Source: Lawsonella sp012842085 | Lineage (GTDB): Bacteria; Actinomycetota; Actinomycetes; Mycobacteriales; Mycobacteriaceae | Length of the DNA stretch: 64,000 nt | NCBI GenBank assembly: GCA_036749735.1 | Contig: DAINXV010000001.1 | Location: 868,001-932,000, forward strand | Direction: 5' to 3' | Part shown: piece by piece, positions 8,151 through 17,067 of the stretch | How positions within the stretch are numbered: position 1 is the stretch's first letter | How the letters are laid out: each line of letters starts with the position of its first letter | The notes under the pieces: model-generated | Databases searched by the model: none | Told to the model about the DNA's origin: nothing | The model's input: only the letters and a program-made list of their open reading frames with translations | Position numbers and translations under genes: made by a program

Positions 8151-9712
8151 ATGTCTGGACTCCCAAGCCCTAGCGTATTTCGCGGATTAGAAAAACTCAT
8201 CGCCAACCCCGCCTATCAGGCTGACAACGACAGCCGTGAAACCGAAGAAATCACGGAAAAATTCACCGGCAAAGTAATCGGCCACGTACCCCGTTCCACT
8301 AAGGAAGACACCCTCGCCGCCATTGAGCGCGCCCGGGTTGCCCAAAAAGAATGGGCAAAGCGGTCCCTCAAAGACCGTGCCGCTGTGCTTCGCCGCTTCG
8401 CCAAAATCACCATGGCCGAGCGCGAAAACACCGCCGACATTCTGCAAGCCGAAACCGGTAAATCCCGTGCCTCCGCCCTGGAGGAAGTACTCGACACGAA
8501 CGTCAACGCCCGCTACTACGCCAACCATGGCCCGGGCCTCCTGAAACCCAAGCGCGTTCGCGGAATGCTGCCGGTCCTCACCAAGACTGTCATCCTCCGC
8601 AAACCTAAAGGTGTTGTCGGAATCGTCACCCCCTGGAACTACCCTTACACCCTGGCAGCTTCGGATGCGCTTCCGGCCCTCCTGGCAGGCAACGCGGTTG
8701 TCCTCAACCCGGCCAGCCTCACCCCCTACTCGGCCATGCGCGCCGCCGAACTCCTCTACCAGGCCGGTGTTCCCCGCGACATCTTCCAGGTTGTGACCGG
8801 TCGCGGCAGCCAAGTAGGCGACACCATCGCCCACAACGCCGACTACCTGATGTTCACCGGCTCCTCCGCCACCGGCCACAAACTCGGTGAATTGCGGGCG
8901 GCCGCCTCATCAGCTACTCCGCCGAACTGGGTGGCAAGAACGCCATGATCGTGGAGAAGGGCGCCAACCTGAAGAAGGCAGCCAGCGTCTCCATGCGCGG
9001 CATGTTCGCCAACGCCGGCCAGCTCTGTATTTCCATTGAGCGGGTTTATGTTGAGCGCGACGTGATGGACGAATTCCTCCAGCACCTCAAGAACCGCCTC
9101 GACAAACTGGTGATCGCCGCCAACTACGAATACAGCACCGAATTCGGCTCCATCATCTCGGAGAAGCAGGTCCAAAAGATTGACGGACACGTCAAGGACG
9201 CCGTCGCCAAGGGTTCCAAGGTGTTCTACGGCGGCAAGCGCCTCCCTGAGATCGGACCCCTCTACTACTCGCCGACCGTCCTGCTGGACGTTCCGGAAGG
9301 CGCAGAGGTGCGCGAGAACGAAACCTTCGGACCCGTCGTCTCCGTCTACCCGGTGGACTCCGTCGAGGAAGCCATCGAGCGGGCCAACGACACCGAATAC
9401 GGCCTCAACTCCTCCGTCTGGGGCAAGACCTACAAGTCTGGCGAACTGATCGCCTCCCAGCTGGAGACCGGAACCGTTGCGGTGGAGGAAGGCTACGTGT
9501 CTGCGTGGGAGTCCCTCCACGCCCCCATGGGTGGACAGGGAATCTCCGGTATTTCCCACCGTCACGGCCCCGAAGGCATCCTGAAGTACACCGACACCAC
9601 CACCGTGGGTGTGCAGCGTCTGGTGGATACCGACGGTAACGGCATCCTGCCGCACCGCATCTGGCAGAAGTACTTCATGCCCATCATTACGCGGTTCTTC
9701 GTGCAGGCCTAG
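8151..9712 (+). CDS. gabD2: Succinate-semialdehyde dehydrogenase (NADP+), frameshifted as read
   Basis: The two frames together give about 520 residues aligning along their whole length with mycobacterial GabD2 as I recall it, the enzyme oxidising succinate semialdehyde to succinate. Seen: VTPWNYPYT (catalytic Asn), FTGSSATG (cofactor loop), SAELGGKN (general-base Glu) and NAGQLCISIERVYV (catalytic Cys). The first frame runs to 8948; from about 8895 the family sequence continues in the +2 frame. Restoring one G near 8894-8899 (TTG GCG GGC) joins both halves with no other change. As written the protein would lose its Glu and Cys and be inactive. Start: ATG 8151, seven bases after AAGGA; ATG 8148 is a close alternative. 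All key residues survive, which speaks for a recent mutation or a sequence error. Confidence 0.85.
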
Positions 9713-9734
9713 GCCTAGATCTGAACCGCACCCC

Positions 9735-9768
9735 AGGATCGGTGCCGCGACTATACGGCACCGACCCT
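9735..9768 (+). terminator. Hairpin after gabD2, possible terminator
   Basis: TCGGTGCCG (9739-9747) pairs with CGGCACCGA (9756-9764) around an eight-base loop, with partial extension outward. No run of T follows, so termination is uncertain; the position just past the stop codon is the main support. Confidence 0.4.
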
Positions 9769-9863
9769 AGACTCTCGTGGAGGCTTACGTTTCGCTGCGA
9801 GTAAGGGAGTGCTCTCAGCTGACGCCCGCGGGTTTTGATAGTCCGGGATGAACTATCAAAAAT

Positions 9864-9898
9864 AAGGCCCCGCCCAGTTCGACTGGGCGGGGCCTTTC
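9864..9898 (-). terminator. Strong rho-independent terminator (bidirectional)
   Basis: A 14-bp perfect stem AAGGCCCCGCCCAG (9864-9877) / CTGGGCGGGGCCTT (9883-9896) with the loop TTCGA. It ends the minus-strand gene at 9937, reading out into TTATTTTTGA, and on the plus strand it is followed by TTC. It may serve both directions. Confidence 0.8.
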
Positions 9899-9936
9899 TA
9901 TGCTTTACTACGCCACGCGGTGGCGTGCCATGCGGC

Positions 9937-10473
9937 TTACTTCTTGCGGTTCTTAAGAGCCGTCACCAGCACACCCGCACCGGCGTACACCAGCGGAATG
10001 ATAGTGGGGGCCAGGGCAGCAATAATTTGGGTGGCCTTACCGCCGCGCTTCTGCATGGTGCGGATGAAGGAGCGGCTGGTCTTAGAGTGGGCAGCCTGCT
10101 TCGCTACCTTCCCGGCGGCAGGGGACACTTTAGAAATGCCGGACACCATGTCGTCGGCAATCTTATCCAGCTCGGCGTCGGTCATATTCTCGGCGGCCTT
10201 AACGCGGTCAGCCTTCTTAGTAGCCTTCTTCTCGGCTTTCTTGTCGGCCTTTTTGGCGCTCTTGGCGTCGGCCTTCGCCTTCTTCTCCAGCTGGGAGGTC
10301 TTCTTGTCGGCCTTAGCGTTCAGCCTGTCGATCTTCTTCTGCGCTTTACGTTCGGCCTTCGCCGCCTTCTTGTCTGCCTTCTTCTCGATGCGGCGCAAAC
10401 GACGACGATCCTTGCGGCTGAGCTCCGGGGAATCCTTTTCCTGCTGCTCGTCGGCTTTCTTCAGTCCGAACAT
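9937..10473 (-). CDS. Lys/Ala-rich coiled-coil protein with C-terminal membrane segment
   Basis: 178 residues from ATG 10473 (AAGGAT upstream). Residues about 18-95 are almost wholly Lys, Ala, Arg, Asp and Glu in alternating KADKKAAKAERK-type blocks, predicting a long highly charged helix. A short acidic segment follows (MTDAELDKIADDMV), and a hydrophobic stretch near the C-terminus (IIPLVYAGAGVLVTALK) could span the membrane. The pattern recalls nucleoid-associated or surface Lys-rich tails, but I know no matching family. The minus-strand frame continues upstream to 11133, but that part overlaps the nuclease gene and looks like shadow. Function unknown. Confidence 0.7.
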   Translation of the reverse strand: MFGLKKADEQQEKDSPELSRKDRRRLRRIEKKADKKAAKAERKAQKKIDRLNAKADKKTSQLEKKAKADAKSAKKADKKAEKKATKKADRVKAAENMTDAELDKIADDMVSGISKVSPAAGKVAKQAAHSKTSRSFIRTMQKRGGKATQIIAALAPTIIPLVYAGAGVLVTALKNRKK

Positions 10474-10743
10474 TGCTTCTAATCCTTCTTTCTCCCCACT
10501 GTGAGTGGAGATCGTGGTTAAGCGCTGTAAGCAGTTACCACTCAAGTTTACGAAAGGGGACGGGGTGCTGTCACGAGGAAATGGAAAAGACAGCGCCTTT
10601 CTCGCTGCTCGCGAACAAGGCTCCATACCTTTAGACTGAAGGCAACACCAGCTTTCCATGCTGGTAACCGGTCGGCACAGTACATTCCAGTACAGCCCTG
10701 CCCGTTCTCTGCCGTCCGCTTTCTGCCCCGTCCAGGAGAGTCC

Positions 10744-12438
10744 ATGCAGCGTGAATCCCGCGGCTACCTGATAGCCGACGAACTCTACGGCTGCCCTCAC
10801 CGTTTTCTCCTCGACAAAGTCGCGGAGTTCAGCCCCATCCTCGACAAGCCCGCCGCCCCCATCGGCGTGCAGCACCGGCGCGCCATGTCCGCCGCCCGCA
10901 CCGACAGCATTTACCTGCAGCTGGCTGAACAACCCGGCACCGTCCTTATTGGTGACGGCCCCGATGCCGTCGGCGCCACCCTCCAAGCCATCCGCGACCA
11001 AGCCCCCATCATCTGCAACGCCACCCTCCCCGCAGACCACACCGCCCGCCGCGCCTCCGCCCGCTGCATCCTCATGCGCAGCCCCGACAGCGCCGACCCC
11101 TACACCTACACCCCCGTTATCACCGTCAACCACAAGTGCTACGACATCCGCCCCAAGAAGGCACCCCGGCCACCCCGCATCCCCATTGAAGAGCTAGCCC
11201 GCCCCTCTCTCATCCCCCATTCCTCACCGCTGGAAACATGGGACCCCACCCCCAACCCGGACCTCAAACTCCGTCACCACACCCGCGACCAACTCCGGCT
11301 CACCCACCTGTGGCTGCTGCTCGAAAACGCGGGCATCCCCAACACCGGCCAAGGCGGGGTCATCGACCTGCGCGGCGACATGGCCATCGTGCACTGGCTG
11401 AACGAATCCCTCCCCAACTATCTGGAGAACTACCGCGAACGCAAAGCCCTCCTCGACCAGGTTGTGGAAGACGTCGCCCCCCATGCGCTCGACCGTCTCC
11501 CCACCCGCTCCTGCCACCGCTCCGAATGCCACGTGTGCGGCTGGTGGGAGGCACGCTGCCGGGAGGAACTCCACGCCCGGCAAGACGTCAGCCTGGTGGT
11601 GTCCGCCAGCCAAGCCGATGCCCTGGCGCAGGAAAACATCTACACCATCAGTGAGCTTGCCTCCCCCGACCTGATGGAGCCCGAGGAGTGGCCGGGTGGC
11701 TCCTTCCGCACCGCCGTCGCCCGCGCCCGCGCCCACCAACAGGGCTACACGCTGTTCCGCAAAGGCCCCGACCACCAGCTGCCGCACGCCGACATCGAGA
11801 TCGACATTGATATGGAGTCCGTCCTCGACCACGGCGCTTACCTGTGGGGAACCCTCCTTAGCTACCGCACCGAAGATATCGCCCAGCGCATCGGCGTCGC
11901 CCCCGGCTACACCCCCTTCGTTACCTGGCGGAAACTCCCGCACCGTTCCACCGCCGCTGTGTTTGTGAAAATGTGGCAGTGGTTGACGGACATTTGGCGC
12001 CGGGCAGAAGAGGAGGGGTTGACGTTCCGTGTCTACTGCTATGCGCAGCAGGGGGAGCGCCAGTGGATCCGCTACAACGTGAAGCGTTTCCCCGACCAGC
12101 TGGGCATGCCCAGTGTGCAGGAAGTGCGGGCGTTGTTGAATTCTGAACACTGGGTGGACATGTTCCGGGTAGTGGAGAAAACGTTGCTGGGGGTGCGGGG
12201 CCTGGGGATCAAGAAGGTGGCGCCCGTGGCGGGATTCCAGTGGCGGGACGAGGATCCCAGCGGGGAGTCCTCCATTGCCTGGCATGCCTTAGCCATCCAG
12301 CCGAATGAGGAAGTACAGCAACGGATTTTGGCGTACAACGAAGATGATGTGCGCGCCACTAAAGCAGTCCGCGATTGGTTCCGCAGCGGTCGATGGAAGG
12401 AAGAGTTGCCGCTGCGGGAGGATCTGCTTCAGGAGTAA
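10744..12438 (+). CDS. RecB-like predicted nuclease with RNase H-fold C-terminus (TM0106 family)
   Basis: 564 residues. The N-terminal half resembles the Cas4/RecB-type TM0106 nucleases: YGCPHRFLLDK near the start and a Cys cluster (CHRSECHVCGWWEARC, about residues 256-271) of the kind that can hold an iron-sulphur cluster. The C-terminal half looks like the YprB RNase H-like exonuclease fold, with the acidic strand IEIDIDME near residue 350 and the closing motif YNEDDVRATKAV typical of DEDD nucleases. Start ATG 10744 has AGGAG five bases upstream. The family is widespread in actinobacteria; its substrate is not established, and a role in DNA or RNA processing is inferred. Shorter than many relatives because no helicase part is fused. 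Confidence 0.75.
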   Translation: MQRESRGYLIADELYGCPHRFLLDKVAEFSPILDKPAAPIGVQHRRAMSAARTDSIYLQLAEQPGTVLIGDGPDAVGATLQAIRDQAPIICNATLPADHTARRASARCILMRSPDSADPYTYTPVITVNHKCYDIRPKKAPRPPRIPIEELARPSLIPHSSPLETWDPTPNPDLKLRHHTRDQLRLTHLWLLLENAGIPNTGQGGVIDLRGDMAIVHWLNESLPNYLENYRERKALLDQVVEDVAPHALDRLPTRSCHRSECHVCGWWEARCREELHARQDVSLVVSASQADALAQENIYTISELASPDLMEPEEWPGGSFRTAVARARAHQQGYTLFRKGPDHQLPHADIEIDIDMESVLDHGAYLWGTLLSYRTEDIAQRIGVAPGYTPFVTWRKLPHRSTAAVFVKMWQWLTDIWRRAEEEGLTFRVYCYAQQGERQWIRYNVKRFPDQLGMPSVQEVRALLNSEHWVDMFRVVEKTLLGVRGLGIKKVAPVAGFQWRDEDPSGESSIAWHALAIQPNEEVQQRILAYNEDDVRATKAVRDWFRSGRWKEELPLREDLLQE

Positions 12439-12537
12439 CACACTCCCAAGAACTAGGGAGCTAGCCAAAACCCTGTTAAACTGCCTAACCTAGAAAGCAT
12501 TTGAAGCAACCGTCCAGTGCAGAAGGAGCGTACGCCT

Positions 12538-12972
12538 ATGGCGAAGTCTGGTTTCCGACGCCACGCCGCCAAAGTGTCGCTGTTTGCTGCGCCGGTGTTG
12601 GCCGTTGGTTTAGCTTTCAGCGGCTGCTCTGCATCGGACGACGTGGAAGTTACCCCGCACGCACAAAGCGACTCGCGGGATGTGCGGGAGGCTGCCCGCG
12701 AGCCCAAGGAAACCGCTGCTATAGACGCCTTCCACCAGGAGCTGCGGGACGCCGGCTACAGTTTCAACGAGGAACAGCAGGCGGCCCTGGACGAAGCTGC
12801 ACCCAAGTCCTGCAGTCTGGCCGCTTTCATGCATGCGCCGGACCATATTTTGGAAGAGAATCTGCCCAACTATATGCGCACCTACCACGATATGGAGATC
12901 GGGTCGGATTTAGCGCGCGCCGTGTGGCAGGCCGCCAAGAAGCATGTGTGCGGCAAAATTTCGAAAGACTAA
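12538..12972 (+). CDS. DUF732-family lipoprotein
   Basis: 144 residues from ATG 12538, nine bases after AAGGAG; an in-frame GTG at 12517 would overlap the ribosome site. A signal sequence ends in the lipobox FSGC with Cys30 as the lipid-attachment residue. The mature part holds the DUF732 pattern common in mycobacteria: FHQELRDAGYSFNEEQQAALDEA with two later Cys (SCSLAAF, HVCGKISK) that could form a disulphide. DUF732 proteins are small secreted or lipid-anchored proteins of unknown role. A terminator follows directly. Confidence 0.8.
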   Translation: MAKSGFRRHAAKVSLFAAPVLAVGLAFSGCSASDDVEVTPHAQSDSRDVREAAREPKETAAIDAFHQELRDAGYSFNEEQQAALDEAAPKSCSLAAFMHAPDHILEENLPNYMRTYHDMEIGSDLARAVWQAAKKHVCGKISKD

Positions 12973-13020
12973 AACCCGCAGCCTCGCGACAATAGACCAT
13001 CGCGACAATAGACCATAGGG

Positions 13021-13062
13021 AAAGCCCCGCCGATCTGTGTGAGATCGACGGGGCTTTCTTTT
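13021..13062 (+). terminator. Rho-independent terminator
   Basis: AAAGCCCCGCCGATCT (13021-13036) pairs with AGATCGACGGGGCTTT (13042-13057) with a single mismatch and the loop GTGTG, followed by CTTTTT. It ends the DUF732 gene and, read in reverse, could also serve sodA, which converges on it. Confidence 0.85.
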
Positions 13063-13137
13063 TACGTCTTTAGTGAGACGTGTCTAGGGCTGCCGGCGCT
13101 GTCAGTGCACTGCCGGCAGGTTCCCGGCCCGTGCGGT

Positions 13138-13770
13138 TTAGTTGCCGCAGGCAGGGCAGGGCTTGTTGGCTGCGTGGTCGAAGCGCTTAGCAACTTCCTC
13201 CCAGTTAATGACGTTCCAGAAGGCCTCTACGTAGTCGGCCTTGACGTTCTTGTACTGGAGGTAGAAGGAGTGCTCCCACATGTCGAGTAGCAGCAGGGGT
13301 ACCACACCGAAGGGGTGGTTGTCCTGGTGGCCATCGGTTACCTGTGCGATGACGAGCTGCTTGGCAAACTTATCCCATGCCAGGACGGCCCAGCCGGATC
13401 CCTGGATGGAGGTCGCAGTGGCGGCGTACTCCTTCTTGAACTGTTCGAAGGAACCGAAACGCTCGTTAATGGCGTCTAGGAGGGCTCCTTCGGGCTTCTG
13501 GCCGCTGGCCGGAGCAAGGTTGCGCCAGAAGAGGCAGTGGTTGGCGTGTCCACCAAGGTTGAAAGCCAAGTTCTTGGCGATGGGGGCAACCTGGGACTCT
13601 GCGGTGCCTTCAGCACGTGCCTTTTCGAGGGCTTCAACGGCCGCGTTGGCGCCGTCAACATAGCCCTGATGGTGCTTTGAGTGGTGGAGTTCCATAATCT
13701 CGGCGGAGATGTAGGGCTCCAGGGCGTCGTATGCGTAATCAAGTTCAGGAAGTTCGTACTTCTTAGCCAT
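13138..13770 (-). CDS. sodA: Iron/manganese superoxide dismutase
   Basis: 210 residues with all four metal ligands visible: His29 (ELHHSKHH), His78 (GGHANHCLFW), Asp163 and His167 (DMWEHSFYLQYKN). It converts superoxide to oxygen and peroxide in the cytoplasm, or outside as some mycobacterial SodA are exported without signal peptide. The GHQDN segment with His148 does not clearly decide iron or manganese. Unusual: the chain ends NKPCPACGN, a CxxC tail I do not expect in this family. Start ATG 13770 follows GAGGAG. The leader carries a 13-bp inverted repeat. Confidence 0.95.
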   Translation of the reverse strand: MAKKYELPELDYAYDALEPYISAEIMELHHSKHHQGYVDGANAAVEALEKARAEGTAESQVAPIAKNLAFNLGGHANHCLFWRNLAPASGQKPEGALLDAINERFGSFEQFKKEYAATATSIQGSGWAVLAWDKFAKQLVIAQVTDGHQDNHPFGVVPLLLLDMWEHSFYLQYKNVKADYVEAFWNVINWEEVAKRFDHAANKPCPACGN

Positions 13771-13791
13771 TGATACTCCTCTGTAAATGGT

Positions 13792-13866
13792 CTTTCACTC
13801 CCGTGGGAGCGGTTTCATGTGGTTCAACACACATTCTTCCGCAATTATTCCCAACGGGAGTGAAAG
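13792..13866 (-). promoter_or_regulatory. Inverted repeat in the sodA leader
   Basis: CTTTCACTCCCGT (13792-13804) is perfectly inverted as ACGGGAGTGAAAG (13854-13866), 49 bases apart. Within the left arm, CTCCCGTGGGAG is itself nearly palindromic, so two competing folds are possible on the sodA transcript. The inner arm ends about ten bases before the GAGGAG ribosome site. It may be an operator pair, an attenuator, or the terminator of the upstream lipase gene; no T run decides it. Confidence 0.4.
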
Positions 13867-13899
13867 CTTTTAAAAAGAGTATTTATTTATCCGAAAAAC

Positions 13900-14904
13900 C
13901 TATGCGAACAGTGGGGGAACAAACTCGCATTTGATGTTCTTCGTGGGGTCCTGGTCGCGCAGAACAGCCAACGCCATCTGGAAAGCGTTGTTGTCGTAGC
14001 TGAAGGACAGGTGGTCGCTGAAGTCCTGCTTGCAGACATCCTGGATCACAATATTGTTGACACCCGGCTGGTTGATGATGCCGGAAGTGTAGGGGGTAAT
14101 GATTTCGTCGTACTTGGTCATGATGGTGGTGTACTGCACTTCACCGAAATCAATATTGTTGGCATCCAGCTGCTTGTTGAAGCTGTTGGACTTCATCTGC
14201 TGGGTCCAACCCTGCATGTTGACCTTTTTCAGCCAGGGATCCATGTTGCCTTCCCCATTCAGGTACTTGTAGGGGATGTCCAGTCCCAGCACGGTGGTGC
14301 CGTGGTTGCCGGGGGCCAGGCCGATCAGCTTGTGGATGTACTTGTAGCCGTCAAACCACTTGATGTAGGCGAGGGGCAGCGTACCGGCACCCTGCGAGTG
14401 GCCAATGACGTTGACCTTGGAAGCTCCAGTGGCCTTCAGAACCATCTGGACGAACTTTCCGAAAGCCTCCGCAGAGCCGATGATGTCACCGGTGTAGGTT
14501 TGGGATTCGGAGAAGCTAGCGGTGTTGAGGTTGGGTGCGAAGACGCAGTAGCCAAGCTCCTTGAAGCGGGGGGAGTAATCCGCCCACACTTTGAAAGCAT
14601 CCTCACCAGTGCCGGAGAGCAGAATCAGCGGCAGCTGGCCGGGCTTCGGCTTGCAGTTGAAGTCGTTGGCACCCTTCGGGTTGGTTCCAGGGTTCTTGAG
14701 AGAGAAAGTTTGCGCTTCGAGGAAGTTGTCGATGTGCGCACCCTGTTTGCCGCCGGGGATACCTTCTTTGTTGATTTCGCCGGGGCGGGCGGGAGTGTAG
14801 TCCGGAATCGGGGTTTGCGGAGCAGCTAGGGCAACCGCAGAAGAAACAAAACTGAGGGACACTGCTGCGAAAGCGGCTAGCAGGCCTTGCGAAATGCGTC
14901 GCAT
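13900..14904 (-). CDS. Secreted class 2 lipase/esterase
   Basis: 334 residues with a signal peptide (MRRISQGLLA to about ALAAPQ at 25-30). The alpha/beta-hydrolase shows LLSGTGEDAF (oxyanion region), nucleophile elbow VIGHSQGAG with Ser170, and a C-terminal SDHLSFSYDN that probably carries the catalytic His. The layout resembles the bacterial lipase class 2 (EstA/LipA) group, acting on acylglycerols outside the cell. It is a distant paralogue of the lipase at 27208 (shared ANDxNCKP and GHSQG). sodA lies downstream on the same strand, 129 bases on. Confidence 0.85.
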   Translation of the reverse strand: MRRISQGLLAAFAAVSLSFVSSAVALAAPQTPIPDYTPARPGEINKEGIPGGKQGAHIDNFLEAQTFSLKNPGTNPKGANDFNCKPKPGQLPLILLSGTGEDAFKVWADYSPRFKELGYCVFAPNLNTASFSESQTYTGDIIGSAEAFGKFVQMVLKATGASKVNVIGHSQGAGTLPLAYIKWFDGYKYIHKLIGLAPGNHGTTVLGLDIPYKYLNGEGNMDPWLKKVNMQGWTQQMKSNSFNKQLDANNIDFGEVQYTTIMTKYDEIITPYTSGIINQPGVNNIVIQDVCKQDFSDHLSFSYDNNAFQMALAVLRDQDPTKNIKCEFVPPLFA

Positions 14905-15099
14905 GTCGATCCTTCTATTTGTGAGATGGGAGACGGCTTAGGTTGATCCGCCGTTAAGGATGACATAATTGTACAAGGACATACCGGTCAAACATATTCG
15001 GGGGTGAAATGCGCTCTTGCTGGGATTATGTGCCGAAAGTCCCCCGGTGGGCCCAAAAATATCGCAAGATGATGGTAGAAGATACAAGAAAGTGAGCCC

Positions 15100-15708
15100 A
15101 TGGCTAATTACTTTTGGCGGGAAGTGTTTGGGGAAATCTGGGAGGAACTTCCGCACCGCAAATTGTTTAAGCGGAAGCACAAGTACGCATTTGACTATGT
15201 GGTGATTCGGCACTGGCAAGAAAACATCAGGGGGGTTGATTACGACCTGGTGGGCCATTGGGTGCGCGATCTCAAAACATCCGAAATAGTCGACATTGTC
15301 GTGATGGGTGCACCGATAGTGTATGCCGACGCGGATGGAAATTTTGATCCCGAAAAAATGCAAGAAAACATCATTATGTGGATGCAGAATGATGCCACCC
15401 GCTACCCGATCAGAAAAGACATGGAGCACCGCTATCGGTGCAAGGTAGCAAAGTACCAATACCACGACTGGGATCCCGAAACTCAGGACGAATTAATTTT
15501 CCACTACGAAATTGTGCAGATTACGTGGGAAGAGTTTGTGCGCGGTTTGGAAAGAGACCGCTTGCCTGCCGGGGAGCTCACCGATGAGCAGCGCATCAAA
15601 CTGTTGGGGATCTTGCACCACAACCCGCATCTGTGTCGCTTCAAAATCCGGTTGGATGAACGCTACGGACGCGACACCATGGACCACATCTTCAGCAAAT
15701 TCCAGTAG
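15100..15708 (+). CDS. Uncharacterised 202-residue soluble protein
   Basis: The product is charged and rich in Trp, His and Tyr, without signal peptide or membrane span: MANYFWREVFGEIW at the start, HWQENIRGVDYDLVGHW, then DEQRIKLLGILHHNPHL and RFKIRLDERYG near the end. Base use is visibly more AT-rich than in neighbours (many AAA, ATT, GAA codons), a possible sign of foreign origin. The overlapping minus-strand frame at 14938-15465 has poor amino-acid balance and is taken as shadow. I recognise no family; it sits between two secreted-lipase genes but shares nothing with them. Confidence 0.65.
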   Translation: MANYFWREVFGEIWEELPHRKLFKRKHKYAFDYVVIRHWQENIRGVDYDLVGHWVRDLKTSEIVDIVVMGAPIVYADADGNFDPEKMQENIIMWMQNDATRYPIRKDMEHRYRCKVAKYQYHDWDPETQDELIFHYEIVQITWEEFVRGLERDRLPAGELTDEQRIKLLGILHHNPHLCRFKIRLDERYGRDTMDHIFSKFQ

Positions 15709-15729
15709 CTTGCTGGAGGGTGCGGCAGT

Positions 15730-16905
15730 TTATTCGCCGCCGAAGGGACGCTTTTTAGCGGGGGCATTGGCGTACGGCTTATAGGGGAGCCCCATGGTCT
15801 GCAGAATGTTGCGCATCGCATAGTTGAACGCGTAGGGGTTGCGCTTCGGGTAGACAAAATCATTGTGTTTGGCAGACTGCACCAAGTGGTAGTGCGCGGT
15901 ATTGCCGCGGCTTAAAGCAGCCCGCACATATTTGCGACCTTGTCCCTTGGGGATCATGCGGTCTTTACCGCCCTGCACTACGCTAATGCGCTTGCCGGAG
16001 GGCAGGTGGGTGAAGGGGTTTGCCGCGTAGTAGTTGCCGGGCACTTCGCGGGGGGTACCACCCAGGAAAGTGTCGATGCTGCTGAAACGCGACCGGTTTG
16101 CCGAGTCCACCACATCCAAAACACCGTTGAGGGAGATGAATCCGCGAATCGGAATTCCGGGACCATCGGGGGCACTGGTCTGCATACCAGCCAGATTGCC
16201 GGTGCCCACCAAACCATAGGCGGGGGTCTGTTCACTCGGTTTAGCGGCAGTGTGCCGGTTGTCCCGCTCGCCGAAGGTGGGGCCAAAGCTGCTGCCGGAC
16301 TCCATGCCGCGCACCCGGTCGCCACGGAGGTTCTTCAACTGGGCTTGCTTATTGTCTTTCCGCACAAATTCGGTGTTGCGGATGAGTTTCCCAAGACTTA
16401 CCTTCTTGGGGGACTGGCCAATAGCCAGGGCGGCCAACTGGCTGCCCGCCGAGTGCCCCACCAAGTAGACCCGATCCAGATCCAGGTTGAGGGCGTAGAG
16501 GAACTTCAGCACCAACAAATGGTCGATGGCGTCGCACACGTCTGCGTAGGTGGTGGGCCAGCCGCCGCCGGTGCCGAGGGAACGGTACTCGATGTTCCAC
16601 ACAGCCACCCCATTTTCGGCAAGTTCCCGAGCCACATGCTGGATTGAGTAAACATTGCCTTTGGTCCCCCAGGATCCACCGTGCACCAACACAGCTACCG
16701 GCACCGAGGTGGAGATTTTGCGCGGCAGGGAAAGAATGCCGTAGCGGTACCTGTTGGTTTTGGCGTTTAACGAGTAGTGGAATTTGTGCTTGGAAGGAGC
16801 CAGTGCCTGTGCCTCCGGCTGTGCTTTCAGCAATGCTGGAGCAACCGCGAAACTGGCAGAAGCTGCAGCACCAAGCAGAAGTTGCCGGCGAGACACAGAA
16901 GCCAT
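15730..16905 (-). CDS. Tat-exported alpha/beta-hydrolase (esterase/lipase)
   Basis: 391 residues from ATG 16905, chosen because MASVSRRQLLLGAA forms a twin-arginine export signal; the longer frame to 17040 adds unrelated residues. The fold shows the oxyanion loop H75GGSWG80, nucleophile elbow GHSAGS with Ser152, and a likely catalytic His near the C-terminus (QSAKHNDFVYP). This places it in the hormone-sensitive-lipase/BD-FAE type of carboxylesterases. Export through Tat suggests folding in the cytoplasm before secretion. It is convergent with the unknown gene at 15100 and divergent from the DUF5926 gene. Confidence 0.85.
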   Translation of the reverse strand: MASVSRRQLLLGAAASASFAVAPALLKAQPEAQALAPSKHKFHYSLNAKTNRYRYGILSLPRKISTSVPVAVLVHGGSWGTKGNVYSIQHVARELAENGVAVWNIEYRSLGTGGGWPTTYADVCDAIDHLLVLKFLYALNLDLDRVYLVGHSAGSQLAALAIGQSPKKVSLGKLIRNTEFVRKDNKQAQLKNLRGDRVRGMESGSSFGPTFGERDNRHTAAKPSEQTPAYGLVGTGNLAGMQTSAPDGPGIPIRGFISLNGVLDVVDSANRSRFSSIDTFLGGTPREVPGNYYAANPFTHLPSGKRISVVQGGKDRMIPKGQGRKYVRAALSRGNTAHYHLVQSAKHNDFVYPKRNPYAFNYAMRNILQTMGLPYKPYANAPAKKRPFGGE

Positions 16906-17067
16906 GTGAAGCTCACTTTCAAACACGAGGGGGCGGTGCGTACAAGCGACGCTCAAGTAGTTGTTTCGACGTTCAGCTACGCAGTCATTATATAGATTGT
17001 TTCTGAAAGATAAATTGTTACATACCGAGCCTTTAAACATTCACTCCGATACCAGTAAGTTAGGGAC

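Noticed and set aside
10647..10665. ACCAGC/GCTGGT hairpin before the RecB-like nuclease gene
   Set aside because: Six-bp stem without T run; too weak and common to call as a regulatory feature.
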